Shown here: in pieces, positions 8,863 to 17,719 of the stretch | Numbering within the stretch: position 1 is the first letter of the stretch | How the letters are laid out: each line of letters starts with the position of its first letter | DNA from: Pseudopedobacter saltans DSM 12145 | GTDB lineage: Bacteria > Bacteroidota > Bacteroidia > Sphingobacteriales > Sphingobacteriaceae | DNA: 64,000 bases | Direction of reading: 5' to 3' | Assembly: GCF_000190735.1 (NCBI RefSeq) | Contig: NC_015177.1 | Span: 2,728,001-2,792,000, forward strand | Program-made: the position numbers and the translations under genes | The notes under the pieces: generated by a model | The model's input: only the letters and a program-made list of their open reading frames with translations | Told to the model about the DNA's origin: nothing | The model's database searches: none

Positions 8863-10383
8863 ATGAATAAAAGGAAAATAGAAATAATGGATACCACTCT
8901 CCGTGATGGAGAACAGACCTCTGGAGTTTCATTTTCCGCTTCAGAAAAACTAACACTTGCTAAACTTTTACTCGAAGAACTTTTGGTAGACCGCATAGAA
9001 ATTGCTTCTGCAAGAGTTTCAGATGGAGAGTTTGAAGCCGTAAAGAACATTTGTTCGTGGGCCGGCGAAAATAATTATCTGCATAAAATAGAGGTACTTA
9101 CCTTTGTTGATAAAGGTATTTCTATAGATTGGATGGTAAAAGCTGGTGTAAAAGTTCAAAATCTTTTAACCAAAGGATCCCTTAACCACCTGACACACCA
9201 ATTAAAGAAAACTCCAGAGCAACATTTCTCTGAAATAGCGCAGACAATAGCACTTGCGCAACAACACGGAATTTCCACCAATGTTTATCTGGAAGATTGG
9301 AGTAACGGAATGCGTAATTCTCCTGAATATGTATTTCAATACCTGGATTTCATATCAAAACAACCAATAAAAAGGGTGATGTTACCTGATACTTTGGGTA
9401 TTTTGTCGCCATGGGAAGCATATCAATTTATTACTAAAGTAAAGTCTGGCTATCCTGATTTACATTTGGATTTCCATGCGCATAACGATTACGATTTAGG
9501 CACTGCAAACGTTCTTGAAGCCGTAAAAGCAGGTGTGGATGGACTCCATTTAACCATTAACGGTATGGGAGAAAGAGCCGGAAATGCCCCTATTGAAAGC
9601 GCTATAGCCGTGATACGTGATTTTTTACCTGAAATAGAAATCAACGTCAAAGAGTCTTCTATTTATAAGGTAAGTAAGTTGGTTGAAACTTTTTCCGGAG
9701 TACGTATCCCTGTTAATAAACCTATAACAGGCGATAATGTATTTACCCAAACAGCAGGTATCCATGCAGATGGAGACAACAAGAAAAACCTGTATTTCAG
9801 CGACTTACTTCCAGAGCGTTTCGGTAGAAAACGCAAATATGCATTAGGTAAAACATCAGGGAAGGCTAATATTGAAAAAAATCTTCAGGAGTTAGGTTTA
9901 AAACTGAATGACGAAGACCTTAAAAAAGTTACCCAACGAGTAATAGAATTGGGTGATAAAAAAGAAACAGTTACTAAAGAAGATCTGCCTTATATCATTT
10001 CAGACGTATTAGACAAAAGCTCTTCTTATACAGAAAAAGTAGCTGTAGAATCTTACGTTTTAACACATTCCAAAGGATTACGCCCTTCTGCCACAGTTTC
10101 TGTCAATATAGAGGGGGAACTTTTCGAAGAGAATTCCCAAGGTGATGGTCAGTTTGACGCTTTCATGAATGCCTTAGCCAAAGTTTATAAGAAAAAGAAA
10201 TTGGCTTTACCTAAACTGGTAGACTATGCGGTAAGGATAGCTCCGGGAAGCAGTACTGATGCCTTATGTGAGACCACCATTACATGGGAAACAGAAAATA
10301 AGACTTTTACAACAAGAGGGTTAGATTCTGATCAAACGGTTTGCGCCATTATCGCTACCCAAAAAATGCTTAATATAATTTGA
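8863..10383 (+). CDS. cimA: (R)-citramalate synthase, Leptospira type
   Basis: Predicted to condense pyruvate with acetyl-CoA to (R)-citramalate, which LeuCD and LeuB can turn into 2-oxobutyrate for isoleucine. From memory of the characterised Leptospira interrogans CimA, long blocks match: VDRIEIASARVS, NLLTKGS, NVYLEDWSNG, FTQTAGIHADGD and LPERFGRKRKYALGK. The three pyruvate-pocket residues reported for that enzyme (Leu81, Leu104, Tyr144) correspond here to L79, L102 and Y142, and the catalytic Arg-Asp to R14-D15. A C-terminal allosteric domain (about 390-506) is present and would normally bind isoleucine. The length of 506 is close to 516. Database labels of '2-isopropylmalate synthase' would be less precise. 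Confidence 0.87.
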   Translation: MNKRKIEIMDTTLRDGEQTSGVSFSASEKLTLAKLLLEELLVDRIEIASARVSDGEFEAVKNICSWAGENNYLHKIEVLTFVDKGISIDWMVKAGVKVQNLLTKGSLNHLTHQLKKTPEQHFSEIAQTIALAQQHGISTNVYLEDWSNGMRNSPEYVFQYLDFISKQPIKRVMLPDTLGILSPWEAYQFITKVKSGYPDLHLDFHAHNDYDLGTANVLEAVKAGVDGLHLTINGMGERAGNAPIESAIAVIRDFLPEIEINVKESSIYKVSKLVETFSGVRIPVNKPITGDNVFTQTAGIHADGDNKKNLYFSDLLPERFGRKRKYALGKTSGKANIEKNLQELGLKLNDEDLKKVTQRVIELGDKKETVTKEDLPYIISDVLDKSSSYTEKVAVESYVLTHSKGLRPSATVSVNIEGELFEENSQGDGQFDAFMNALAKVYKKKKLALPKLVDYAVRIAPGSSTDALCETTITWETENKTFTTRGLDSDQTVCAIIATQKMLNII

Positions 10384-10392
10384 TAAAAGTAA

Positions 10393-10462
10393 CAAGTCGC
10401 AAGTATTAAGTAGCAAGACTTTTAATACTTGATACCTGATACTAAGAACTTGATACTAATAA
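10393..10462. repeat. Ten in-phase heptamers between cimA and leuB
   Basis: The spacer divides into ten consecutive seven-base units. The first four resemble CAAGTAT (CAAGTCG, CAAGTAT, TAAGTAG, CAAGACT). The later ones resemble the near-inverted CTTGATA (CTTGATA, CCTGATA, CTTGATA). The two halves can pair through AAGTATTAA/TTAATACTT to make a hairpin. It ends 16 bp before leuB. Confidence 0.6.
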
Positions 10463-10478
10463 AAATAAATACAATAAA

Positions 10479-11537
10479 ATGAAATTAAATATTGCCCTTT
10501 TACCGGGTGACGGTATCGGACCAGAAGTAGTAGATCAGGCTGTTAAAGTTTGTGACGCTGTAGCAAAGAAATTCAACCATGAAATCAATTGGACAAAAGC
10601 CTTAACAGGCGCTTCTGCGATTGATGCTTGTGGAGAACCTTACCCAGACTCAACACACGAAGTTTGTATGGCTGCAGATGCCGTACTTTTTGGTGCAATT
10701 GGCGATCCTAAATACGATAATGACCCTAAAGCTACCGTTCGTCCAGAACAAGGCTTATTGAAAATGCGCCAAAAATTAGGTTTATTCGCAAACGTACGTC
10801 CTACTTTTACATTCCCTTCTTTAATTGACAATTCTCCATTAAAAAGAGAAAGAATTGAAGGTACCGACTTAATTATCTTACGTGAATTAACTGGTGGTAT
10901 TTACTTTGGTGAAAGAGGTAGAAAAGACGATGGAAATACTGCTTTTGATACCTGTACTTATACTAGAGAAGAAATCCAACGTTTGGCAAAATTAGGTTTC
11001 GAGTTAGCTATGACTAGAGGCAAAAAATTATGCTGTGTGGACAAAGCGAACGTATTGGAAAGCTCTCGTTTATGGAGAGAAACCGTACAGGCAATGGAAA
11101 AAGATTATCCGGAAGTTACAGTATCTTATGAATTCGTAGATGCGGTTGCTATGCGTTTGGTACAATGGCCTAACTCTTACGATGTTATGATTACAGAAAA
11201 CCTTTTTGGTGATATTTTAACTGACGAAGCTTCTGTTATCTCTGGTTCTATGGGATTAATGCCATCTGCTTCTAAAGGCGTTCATACGTCTTTATACGAG
11301 CCAATCCATGGTTCCTATCCACAAGCCGCAGGAAAAGACATCGCTAATCCATTAGCTACTGTTCTTTCTGCTGCAATGATGTTCGAAGACGCTTTCGGTT
11401 TAAAAGAAGAAGCCGAAGCGATCAGAGAAGTAGTTAATAAATCTTTAGCAGCGGGAATTGTTACTGAAGATTTAGCAGGTTCTAATAAAGCTTACAAAAC
11501 AAGCGAAGTTGGAAACTGGTTAGCTGAGAATATTTAA
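10479..11537 (+). CDS. leuB: 3-isopropylmalate dehydrogenase
   Basis: NAD-dependent oxidative decarboxylation of 3-isopropylmalate to 2-oxoisocaproate, and probably of methylmalate when citramalate is made. The 352-residue product begins with the family motif LLPGDGIGPEV. It contains the metal-binding TENLFGDILTDEAS stretch and the NAD-binding EPIHGSYPQAAGKDIANP region. Length and domain order are canonical. It is the last gene before a strong terminator. Confidence 0.97.
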   Translation: MKLNIALLPGDGIGPEVVDQAVKVCDAVAKKFNHEINWTKALTGASAIDACGEPYPDSTHEVCMAADAVLFGAIGDPKYDNDPKATVRPEQGLLKMRQKLGLFANVRPTFTFPSLIDNSPLKRERIEGTDLIILRELTGGIYFGERGRKDDGNTAFDTCTYTREEIQRLAKLGFELAMTRGKKLCCVDKANVLESSRLWRETVQAMEKDYPEVTVSYEFVDAVAMRLVQWPNSYDVMITENLFGDILTDEASVISGSMGLMPSASKGVHTSLYEPIHGSYPQAAGKDIANPLATVLSAAMMFEDAFGLKEEAEAIREVVNKSLAAGIVTEDLAGSNKAYKTSEVGNWLAENI

Positions 11538-11575
11538 TTGAGTTATAATTTTTAAGTTACGACTTGATATATTGA

Positions 11576-11604
11576 AAACCGGCGCTTACAGCGTCGGTTT
11601 TTTT
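11576..11604 (+). terminator. Intrinsic terminator after leuB
   Basis: An 11-bp stem (AAACCGGCGCT with AGCGTCGGTTT, one G-U pair), a TAC loop and a run of seven T in the right arm and tail. It ends the ilv/leu operon, so ilvA downstream is likely to have its own promoter. Confidence 0.85.
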
Positions 11605-11658
11605 GTTTAAGCATAAGACAGTTTTTATTACATTTACTAATTATCAATTCCAATTGTC

Positions 11659-12894
11659 ATGATTTCCATCAATCCATTTGCCGCAGCCGAGAGATTAAAA
11701 GGCATTGTAAAAAAAACACCATTAGAGTATAACCAAAGGCTTTCTGAAAGATATCAATGTGAGGTTTATCTGAAAAGAGAGGACTTACAAATTGTAAGAT
11801 CTTATAAAATAAGAGGAGCATACAATCTTATCAGTGCACTTTCTAAAGAACAGGCAAAAAAAGGAGTGGTATGTGCAAGTGCCGGAAATCATGCACAAGG
11901 TGTGGCTTATTCATGCCAGCATTTAGGAATAAAAGGTGTTATTTTTATGCCGCAACCTACACCAAAACAAAAAATTAACCAAACCAATATGTTTGGTAAG
12001 GACAAAGTAGAAATCATCTTAACTGGCGATACTTTTGACGATTGCCAGCAGGAAGCTTTGGCCTACGCTAAAAAACATGATATGGTATTTGTCCCTCCTT
12101 TTGACTCTGCGGCCATCATAGAAGGGCAAAGCACTGTTGGAGTAGAGATTTTACAAGATTTACCAGGTGTAGATATGGTTATTTCTCCTATTGGAGGTGG
12201 TGGATTAATTTCCGGAATTTCTCTTTATCTAAAGAAGAACAAACCTCAGATTTTTATTGCTGGTATAGAACCTGCCGAGGCAGCGTCTATGAAAGCCGCT
12301 TTGGATGCTAATCAGCCTGTCACTTTAGAAAAAATGAGCAGATTTGTAGATGGCGCTGCCGTAAAACGGGTTGGAAAACTAAATTTTGAAACTTGTAAGG
12401 AGCTGGTAGACGACGTTAGCAATGTTTCCGAAGGGAAAGTCTGTACTACAATTTTAAAATTATATAACGAGGATGCAATTGTAGTAGAACCCGCCGGGGC
12501 CCTTTCTATTGCCGCTTTAGATAATTATAAAGAGCAGATTAAAGGTAAAAAAGTCGTTTGCATCGTTAGCGGTGGAAATAATGATATAGACCGAATGGGA
12601 GAAATTAAAGAACGCTCACTTTTATACGAAGGTCTTAAACATTATTTCATTGTTCGTTTTCCGCAACGTCCGGGAGCACTTAAATTGTTTGTAAATGAAG
12701 TTTTGGGCCCCGATGATGATATTACCCGTTTTGAATTTATTAAGAAAACTGAACGTGAGAGAGGTCCGGCATTAGTGGGAATAGAATTAAAGGATGCTAA
12801 AGACTATGCTTCCCTCTTAAAAAGGATGACACATTATAACTTTGATTTTAAAGAGATTAATCAGGACGAAACGTTGTTTGAGTACTTCATTTAA
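11659..12894 (+). CDS. ilvA: Threonine ammonia-lyase (short regulatory form)
   Basis: PLP enzyme that deaminates threonine to 2-oxobutyrate, the classical entry to isoleucine. The PLP lysine is in RSYKIRGAYN (K50), the phosphate loop in SAGNHAQG and the glycine-rich SGGNND stretch near residue 305. The C-terminal 80 residues (about 325-411, starting YFIVRFPQRPGALKLF) form a single ACT-like domain, as in the 410-420 residue Lactococcus-type enzyme and unlike the two-domain E. coli form. Its last four bases overlap the 3' end of the convergent ABC gene. It is separated from leuB by a terminator. Confidence 0.92.
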   Translation: MISINPFAAAERLKGIVKKTPLEYNQRLSERYQCEVYLKREDLQIVRSYKIRGAYNLISALSKEQAKKGVVCASAGNHAQGVAYSCQHLGIKGVIFMPQPTPKQKINQTNMFGKDKVEIILTGDTFDDCQQEALAYAKKHDMVFVPPFDSAAIIEGQSTVGVEILQDLPGVDMVISPIGGGGLISGISLYLKKNKPQIFIAGIEPAEAASMKAALDANQPVTLEKMSRFVDGAAVKRVGKLNFETCKELVDDVSNVSEGKVCTTILKLYNEDAIVVEPAGALSIAALDNYKEQIKGKKVVCIVSGGNNDIDRMGEIKERSLLYEGLKHYFIVRFPQRPGALKLFVNEVLGPDDDITRFEFIKKTERERGPALVGIELKDAKDYASLLKRMTHYNFDFKEINQDETLFEYFI

Positions 12895-13859
12895 CTGGAC
12901 AAGGCCTTTTTATTTCTAAATTTTATCTTCAACTCTGAAAGTGGATCTATATCTAAAAAACTAAAATCATAAGCCACTATTTGCTTGCCATCCAAACTTA
13001 GAGTAAGTTCATTATAAGATCCATTAAAGTGAATTGATTTTAATTTGGCTTCCATAACATTTTCGGAATCACCTATGATTACGTCCTGAGGGTATACCGC
13101 ATATTGTTCAGAACCTTCCCCGTTCAGAATATTCGCAGCACCTAATAACTTAGCTACATAAGCACTTTCAGGATTTTTATAAATTTCTTTAGGATGCCCT
13201 TGCCTAACAACTTTTCCCTCTCTGATAATAACTAATTTATCCGCCAAAGATAAGGCATCCGAAGGATCATGAGACACCATGATAACTGTGATATTCAACT
13301 CTTTAGACAAACGCTCAATATCGTCCCTTAGCTGCTTCTTTAAGATCGTATCAATCATGCTAAACGGTTCGTCCAGCAATAACACGGTAGGTTCTGTAAT
13401 AATGGCTCTTGCTATTGCTACACGTTGTTGTTCGCCACCACTTAAATCAACGATTTTTTTGTTTGCCAGATGATCTATCCGTAAAAATTTCATAGTTTTC
13501 ACTGTCAGATCATTTTTTGTTTGCAAGTCAGTATTGGAAAGCTGTCCTGAGATATTATCAAACACTCTGGCATAAAGATTTAAAGTGACTTCCTGAGTCA
13601 CCATACGCATATCATCATGCCCTGGGATTAATTTTTCGCCCGGACCTTGAATACGCTTATTTTCATAAAGTACTTCTCCTATTTCCGGAACCAAAATTCC
13701 ATAGATAAGCTTTAATAAAGTAGATTTTCCACTACCGCTCTCCCCCACTATACTTACTATTTCTCCTCTTTTTATTTCCAGACTTATTCCCGAAACTCCT
13801 GAGTGTTGATTTTCCAGATAGTTTCTATAAACGTTATTAAGCTTAATCAATGTATCCAT
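12891..13859 (-). CDS. ABC transporter ATPase with C-terminal TOBE-like region
   Basis: ATP-binding subunit of the FbpC/PotA/CysA-type importer class. Walker A GESGSGKST is at 39-47, signature LSGGEQQ near 140 and Walker B LLLDEP near 165. The C-terminal 80 residues (about 240-322) have the size and beta-rich pattern of a TOBE domain. No permease or binding-protein gene lies nearby, so the partner and substrate are unknown. It is convergent with ilvA, with overlapping stop codons. Confidence 0.75.
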   Translation of the reverse strand: MDTLIKLNNVYRNYLENQHSGVSGISLEIKRGEIVSIVGESGSGKSTLLKLIYGILVPEIGEVLYENKRIQGPGEKLIPGHDDMRMVTQEVTLNLYARVFDNISGQLSNTDLQTKNDLTVKTMKFLRIDHLANKKIVDLSGGEQQRVAIARAIITEPTVLLLDEPFSMIDTILKKQLRDDIERLSKELNITVIMVSHDPSDALSLADKLVIIREGKVVRQGHPKEIYKNPESAYVAKLLGAANILNGEGSEQYAVYPQDVIIGDSENVMEAKLKSIHFNGSYNELTLSLDGKQIVAYDFSFLDIDPLSELKIKFRNKKALSS

Positions 13860-13894
13860 TACAGTCTCTACAAAGGTCGTAAAGATACAAAAAC

Positions 13895-13926
13895 AAAATA
13901 GCCCCGCTTAAAAACGGGGCTATTTT
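13895..13926 (-). terminator. Symmetric terminator hairpin
   Basis: A perfect 12-bp inverted repeat (AAAATAGCCCCG / CGGGGCTATTTT) with an 8-nt loop. It follows the stop of the - strand barrel gene and precedes the ABC gene start, so it probably ends the sigma/barrel cluster. The A/T ends would let it work in both directions. Confidence 0.8.
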
Positions 13927-13945
13927 AGATTTGGAAAATCGAAAG

Positions 13946-14752
13946 CTAAAAACCAAACGTCAGTCCAAATGACATATTTTTATAACCTTCTAAACCCGGA
14001 GCTTCATTTTTAGCAAAAACATCGTTGAAATAATATTTGAAGAACAGTCCGGCACCTCCGTAACCCAGTCGTACATTTGCTCCATACCTGAATTGCTCGA
14101 AGTTGAAATTGTCTTTAACCTTTGTTCTTTCACCATTTTGGGACTTTTGCTTTAACTTACCATCAATCAGAAAACCTACCTCTGGCCCTGCTACAAAGGA
14201 AAAACGCTTACTGCTTTTAGACTCATTGGATCTAAACTCGAAATAAAGCGGAACTCTTAAATATCTGTTGCTAAATCTATTCTTCTTTAAATTTAGATTC
14301 GGATCTTCCTGATAAGCCAAAACCGGATTATCTGCCAAAATGGTAATATCATTTCTCTTCAGTCGAATATGATTCCAATCCAATCCGGCCGCCAGCATAA
14401 TCTTAAAGTTAGAATTGAAACGAACGCCAAACTGTAAAACATCAAAACCTATAGTATGGGTTTTCCATACTTCGTGGTCTAAGAAGCCATAACTATCCGG
14501 AAAACCGAAATCGCTTCCGTTATGATATTTGCTAAGCCCAAGATCGAAATGTTCGAAATTAAATCCAAAATTCACTTTGGGATATTTGCTGTATCTCTTG
14601 CCAGTCTTGTTGGTATCAACCTTTCCTACCTGAATACTTACTCCTTCTGATCCTATCTCTATTTTTGTTTGCCTTTTCACTTTCGTAGAATCTGTCTGTG
14701 CATTAGCAAAAAGTACAGTCCCAATAAATAGTAATGTTAAAATTTTCTTCAT
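13946..14752 (-). CDS. Predicted outer-membrane beta-barrel protein
   Basis: A 268-residue exported protein with a signal peptide ending ANAQ (about residue 19). The remainder has alternating aromatic/polar strands and ends in FGLTFGF, a C-terminal aromatic typical of outer-membrane barrels. It starts 1 bp after the stop of the putative anti-sigma gene, in an operon with an ECF sigma factor, a common Bacteroidetes arrangement for envelope-stress systems. No specific function is recognised. Confidence 0.7.
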   Translation of the reverse strand: MKKILTLLFIGTVLFANAQTDSTKVKRQTKIEIGSEGVSIQVGKVDTNKTGKRYSKYPKVNFGFNFEHFDLGLSKYHNGSDFGFPDSYGFLDHEVWKTHTIGFDVLQFGVRFNSNFKIMLAAGLDWNHIRLKRNDITILADNPVLAYQEDPNLNLKKNRFSNRYLRVPLYFEFRSNESKSSKRFSFVAGPEVGFLIDGKLKQKSQNGERTKVKDNFNFEQFRYGANVRLGYGGAGLFFKYYFNDVFAKNEAPGLEGYKNMSFGLTFGF

Positions 14753-14753
14753 A

Positions 14754-15473
14754 TTAATACGCTTTCCTATATTTTATCAAACCTAAATTAATTCCTGTTA
14801 TCTCCATATCGCTTTCATCGGTCTTGCTTACATGGATAATTTTATTTTCACGTTTATCTATTTTTCCAACTACAAAATTTACCAGATCGCCTAATGTTCG
14901 CACCCTTTCTTTTGTTTCCTGGGGGCTATCAACCTGTACCAATGTTTCTTGCAACTTAATTTCTGGTTCTTGCTTTTCCGTGTCCTGATTTTTATCGATT
15001 ACATTACTTACTACTTTTACCAGTTGCCTTTCTTTAATTTCTGCTGATCGATCCGGTAGATTTTCCATATAACGCCTTCTTTTTTCTACCGGTTTATCTT
15101 CCAGCTCTGTTGAAGCCATTAATTCCAAAAATCTTTTCTCATTCTCGGCCTGATTGTTTGGTTTAAATCCAGGATGATTGACAGGTCGACTATAAGTTTC
15201 AGAAATTTCAACTTGCGAATTGGTGATTTCTATTTTTTCACTTCTTAGTTGTACCCTTTCTGCATCACTCTTAAAAAACACAAAACCTAATCCCAACAGA
15301 ATTAAACTGGCTGCAGCCCATAGAAAAGGGAACTTATTCTTTCTGCTATCAGGTTCAGAAGAATTAGTTTCACTTTCTATTGCAACCCAAAAATCTTTGG
15401 TAGGCTCTTCTTCGAACTCTTCCAAAGAAGCTTTAAAAAAAGCATCAAACTCTTTATCCGACATTGACTTCAT
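14754..15473 (-). CDS. Putative membrane anti-sigma factor
   Basis: A 239-residue protein with an acidic cytoplasmic N-terminus (DKEFDAFFKASLEEFEEEP), one membrane helix (about 48-67) and a polar, Glu/Lys-rich remainder. The topology and the position overlapping the 3' end of the sigma-factor gene suggest an anti-sigma factor. No zinc-binding ZAS motif is seen. The ATG at 15473 gives a 20-bp overlap with the sigma gene, and an in-frame ATG at 15464 (MSDKEF) is equally possible. The role is inferred from context only. Confidence 0.6.
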   Translation of the reverse strand: MKSMSDKEFDAFFKASLEEFEEEPTKDFWVAIESETNSSEPDSRKNKFPFLWAAASLILLGLGFVFFKSDAERVQLRSEKIEITNSQVEISETYSRPVNHPGFKPNNQAENEKRFLELMASTELEDKPVEKRRRYMENLPDRSAEIKERQLVKVVSNVIDKNQDTEKQEPEIKLQETLVQVDSPQETKERVRTLGDLVNFVVGKIDKRENKIIHVSKTDESDMEITGINLGLIKYRKAY

Positions 15474-16026
15474 AACCTTGCCTTTCTAATTTTTTTATTT
15501 TTTCTTTCAGAACAGTTCTTGCTCTGCTTAACTGAACTTTGGAAGCTCCTTCCGTTATACCTAAAGTATTGGCTATTTCTTTATGCGAATATCCTTCTAT
15601 CGCATACATGTTAAAAACCATTCTGTAAACTTCAGACAAACTCTGAATAAGCGTCATCAAATCTTTAGCCTGTATACTGCTTAACTCTATTTCAGAAGAG
15701 CTGATCTCCACACCTGTTTCTTCTATATCCAGAACATTAAGGGTTCGCATACTTTTCCTGTAAAACTCAATTGAAGTATTGACCATGATTCTCCTTATCC
15801 AACCTTCAAAAGAACCTTCTGCTTTATAAGATTGAATGTGTTTAAATACCTTTATAAAACCAGTTTGTAGGATATCCTCTGCTTCGAACTTGGTTTTCGC
15901 ATAACGCATACAAACTCCAAGCATCTTGGATGCCATCATTTTATATAAAAGTTCCTGAAAACGCCGATCTGTTTTCTGACAACCTTCTATAATTTCGGAG
16001 AGTGAGTACTTGTTTTGCAAATTCAT
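15454..16026 (-). CDS. ECF-type RNA polymerase sigma factor
   Basis: A 190-residue sigma-70 family protein. Region 2 (about 25-95) includes AEDILQTGFIKVFKHI, and region 4 (about 125-180) carries the helix-turn-helix YSHKEIANTLGITEGASKVQ. There is no region 3, as in ECF sigmas. It heads an operon with a putative anti-sigma and a barrel protein. It is not close in sequence to the SusC-linked sigma at 53429-54004. Confidence 0.92.
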   Translation of the reverse strand: MNLQNKYSLSEIIEGCQKTDRRFQELLYKMMASKMLGVCMRYAKTKFEAEDILQTGFIKVFKHIQSYKAEGSFEGWIRRIMVNTSIEFYRKSMRTLNVLDIEETGVEISSSEIELSSIQAKDLMTLIQSLSEVYRMVFNMYAIEGYSHKEIANTLGITEGASKVQLSRARTVLKEKIKKLERQGYEVNVG

Positions 16027-16080
16027 CTTATTTACTGGTAAGACGATCTATAAATAACAATGGTTACAATAAAAACAAAA

Positions 16081-16104
16081 AAAATCGCCTTAATGAGCGA
16101 TTTT
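16081..16104 (-). terminator. Intrinsic terminator of the GH3 gene
   Basis: Reading the - strand directly after the stop codon at 16105, AAAATCGC and GCGATTTT form an 8-bp stem with an 8-nt loop, followed by a run of T (eight in total) and TTTTT again. This ends the recJ-lptB-GH3 transcription unit. Confidence 0.85.
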
Positions 16105-17619
16105 CTAATTCCTGATGATTTCCAGGATTTCGTCTACATACTTCCTCTCATTAGCCAATCTCGGAACTTTATGCTGTCCACCTAATTTGCCCTTATGCTT
16201 TAACCATTTGTAAAAAGTTCCATTTGGTGCATGGTGGACCAACGGCCGTTTTAAAGCCATATCTTTAAAACGCTTAGCATCATAATCAGAATTAACTTCG
16301 CGTAAAGTATTATCCAGAATATCTATAAATCTATCGAATTCATTTGGAGCCCTTTCAAACTCTATAATCCATTCGTGACCACCAACATCTTCTCCAGAAA
16401 AATATATGGGGCAGGCTGTATAATCCAAAATCGATGCATCAGTTTCGGAACAAGCTTTAGTAAGCGCTTTTTCAGCATTTTCGATAATAACCTCTTCGCC
16501 AAATGCATTAATAAAATGCTTTGTTCTTCCTGTTATGCGAATTCGGTATGGACTTAAAGAAGTGAATTTGACAGTATCACCTATCATATAGCGCCAAAGA
16601 CCACCATTTGTACTGATGACAATAGCATAGTTCTTCCCTAACTCTACCTCATGCAAAGACAATGCTTTAGGATTCTCCTCATCAATATGCTCCATTGGTA
16701 TAAATTCGTAATAAATCCCATAGTCCAGCATAAGCAATAAGTCCTTTTCTTGCCCGTGATCCTGAATCCCAAAAAAGCCTTCTGATGCATTATAAGTCTC
16801 CAGATAATACATAGATTTATTTGGAACCAATGACTCAAATTGATCTTTATAGGGCTCAAAATTTACCGCTCCATGAATGTAGAGCTCCAGGTTAGGCCAA
16901 ACCTCCATCAAGTTATCTTTACCCGTTAGCTCCAGTACCCTTTTAGCGAGAACAATTGTCCAAGTAGGCACTCCCACAATATTGGTTACATTTTCGTTAA
17001 TCGTAACCTTTGCCATCTTCTCTATTTTTTCCTCATAGTTATCCATCAGTGCGATAGACATATCGGGCGTACGCATCAATTCAGCCCAAATTGGAATATT
17101 TTTAATCAGTACCGCAGAAAGATCACCATAGAAAGAGTCTGTATTTAGCTGGTTAATTTGATGACTACCTCCTAAAACCAAACTTTTACCGGTAAATATC
17201 CGTGCTTCAGGGTTATTATTGCAATAGATAGCAAGCATATCCTTGCCACCTTTAAAATGACATTCTTCCAGCGATTCCTGTGTAACAGGGATAAATTTAC
17301 TTCTATCACTTGTTGTCCCTGAAGATTTTGCAAACCATTTCACTTCAGAAGGCCAGAGGATGTTCTGTTCACCCTTCAACATTCTTTCTATATAAGGCTT
17401 TAAAGTTTCGTAGTTTTGGATAGGTACTCTTTCCCTGTAGTCTTCGACACTCTCTATTGATCGATAGTCGTATGTTTTTCCCCATTCAGTTCCAACCGCG
17501 GAATGGATAAGTTCATGAAACCATTCTTCTTGTACCTCATCTGGATATTTCATGAAAAGCTCAATTTGGTGCATCCGCTTTTTCATTACCCAATTAAGGA
17601 AGGAATTAACTATGGTCAT
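16105..17619 (-). CDS. GH3-family acyl-adenylating enzyme
   Basis: A 504-residue member of the GH3 family, known from plant hormone-amino acid synthetases (ANL-fold adenylate-forming enzymes) and widespread in Bacteroidetes with no settled function. The ATP P-loop-like motif FAKSSGTTSDRSKF lies near residue 92. The second ATP region is near YNASEGFFG (about 275), and the hinge to the C-terminal domain is around ITGRTKHFINAFGEEV (about 365). It is the last gene after recJ and lptB. A carboxylate substrate joined to an amino acid is the family expectation, but the actual substrates are unknown. Confidence 0.82.
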   Translation of the reverse strand: MTIVNSFLNWVMKKRMHQIELFMKYPDEVQEEWFHELIHSAVGTEWGKTYDYRSIESVEDYRERVPIQNYETLKPYIERMLKGEQNILWPSEVKWFAKSSGTTSDRSKFIPVTQESLEECHFKGGKDMLAIYCNNNPEARIFTGKSLVLGGSHQINQLNTDSFYGDLSAVLIKNIPIWAELMRTPDMSIALMDNYEEKIEKMAKVTINENVTNIVGVPTWTIVLAKRVLELTGKDNLMEVWPNLELYIHGAVNFEPYKDQFESLVPNKSMYYLETYNASEGFFGIQDHGQEKDLLLMLDYGIYYEFIPMEHIDEENPKALSLHEVELGKNYAIVISTNGGLWRYMIGDTVKFTSLSPYRIRITGRTKHFINAFGEEVIIENAEKALTKACSETDASILDYTACPIYFSGEDVGGHEWIIEFERAPNEFDRFIDILDNTLREVNSDYDAKRFKDMALKRPLVHHAPNGTFYKWLKHKGKLGGQHKVPRLANERKYVDEILEIIRN

Positions 17620-17719
17620 TCTTGTTGTTAGTTTTTTTGTTAGTATTTAGTGTTACCCCGTTGTTAGTTTTTCGTCGTCGTTGATAAATCCTATCCAACA
17701 TTCCAATCCCCAACATTGA

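Noticed and set aside
17620-17719. Heptamer phasing in the lptB-GH3 spacer (TTGTTAG-like units)
   Set aside because: The distances between TTAG elements are 12, 7, 6 and 11 bases, so there is no consistent period.
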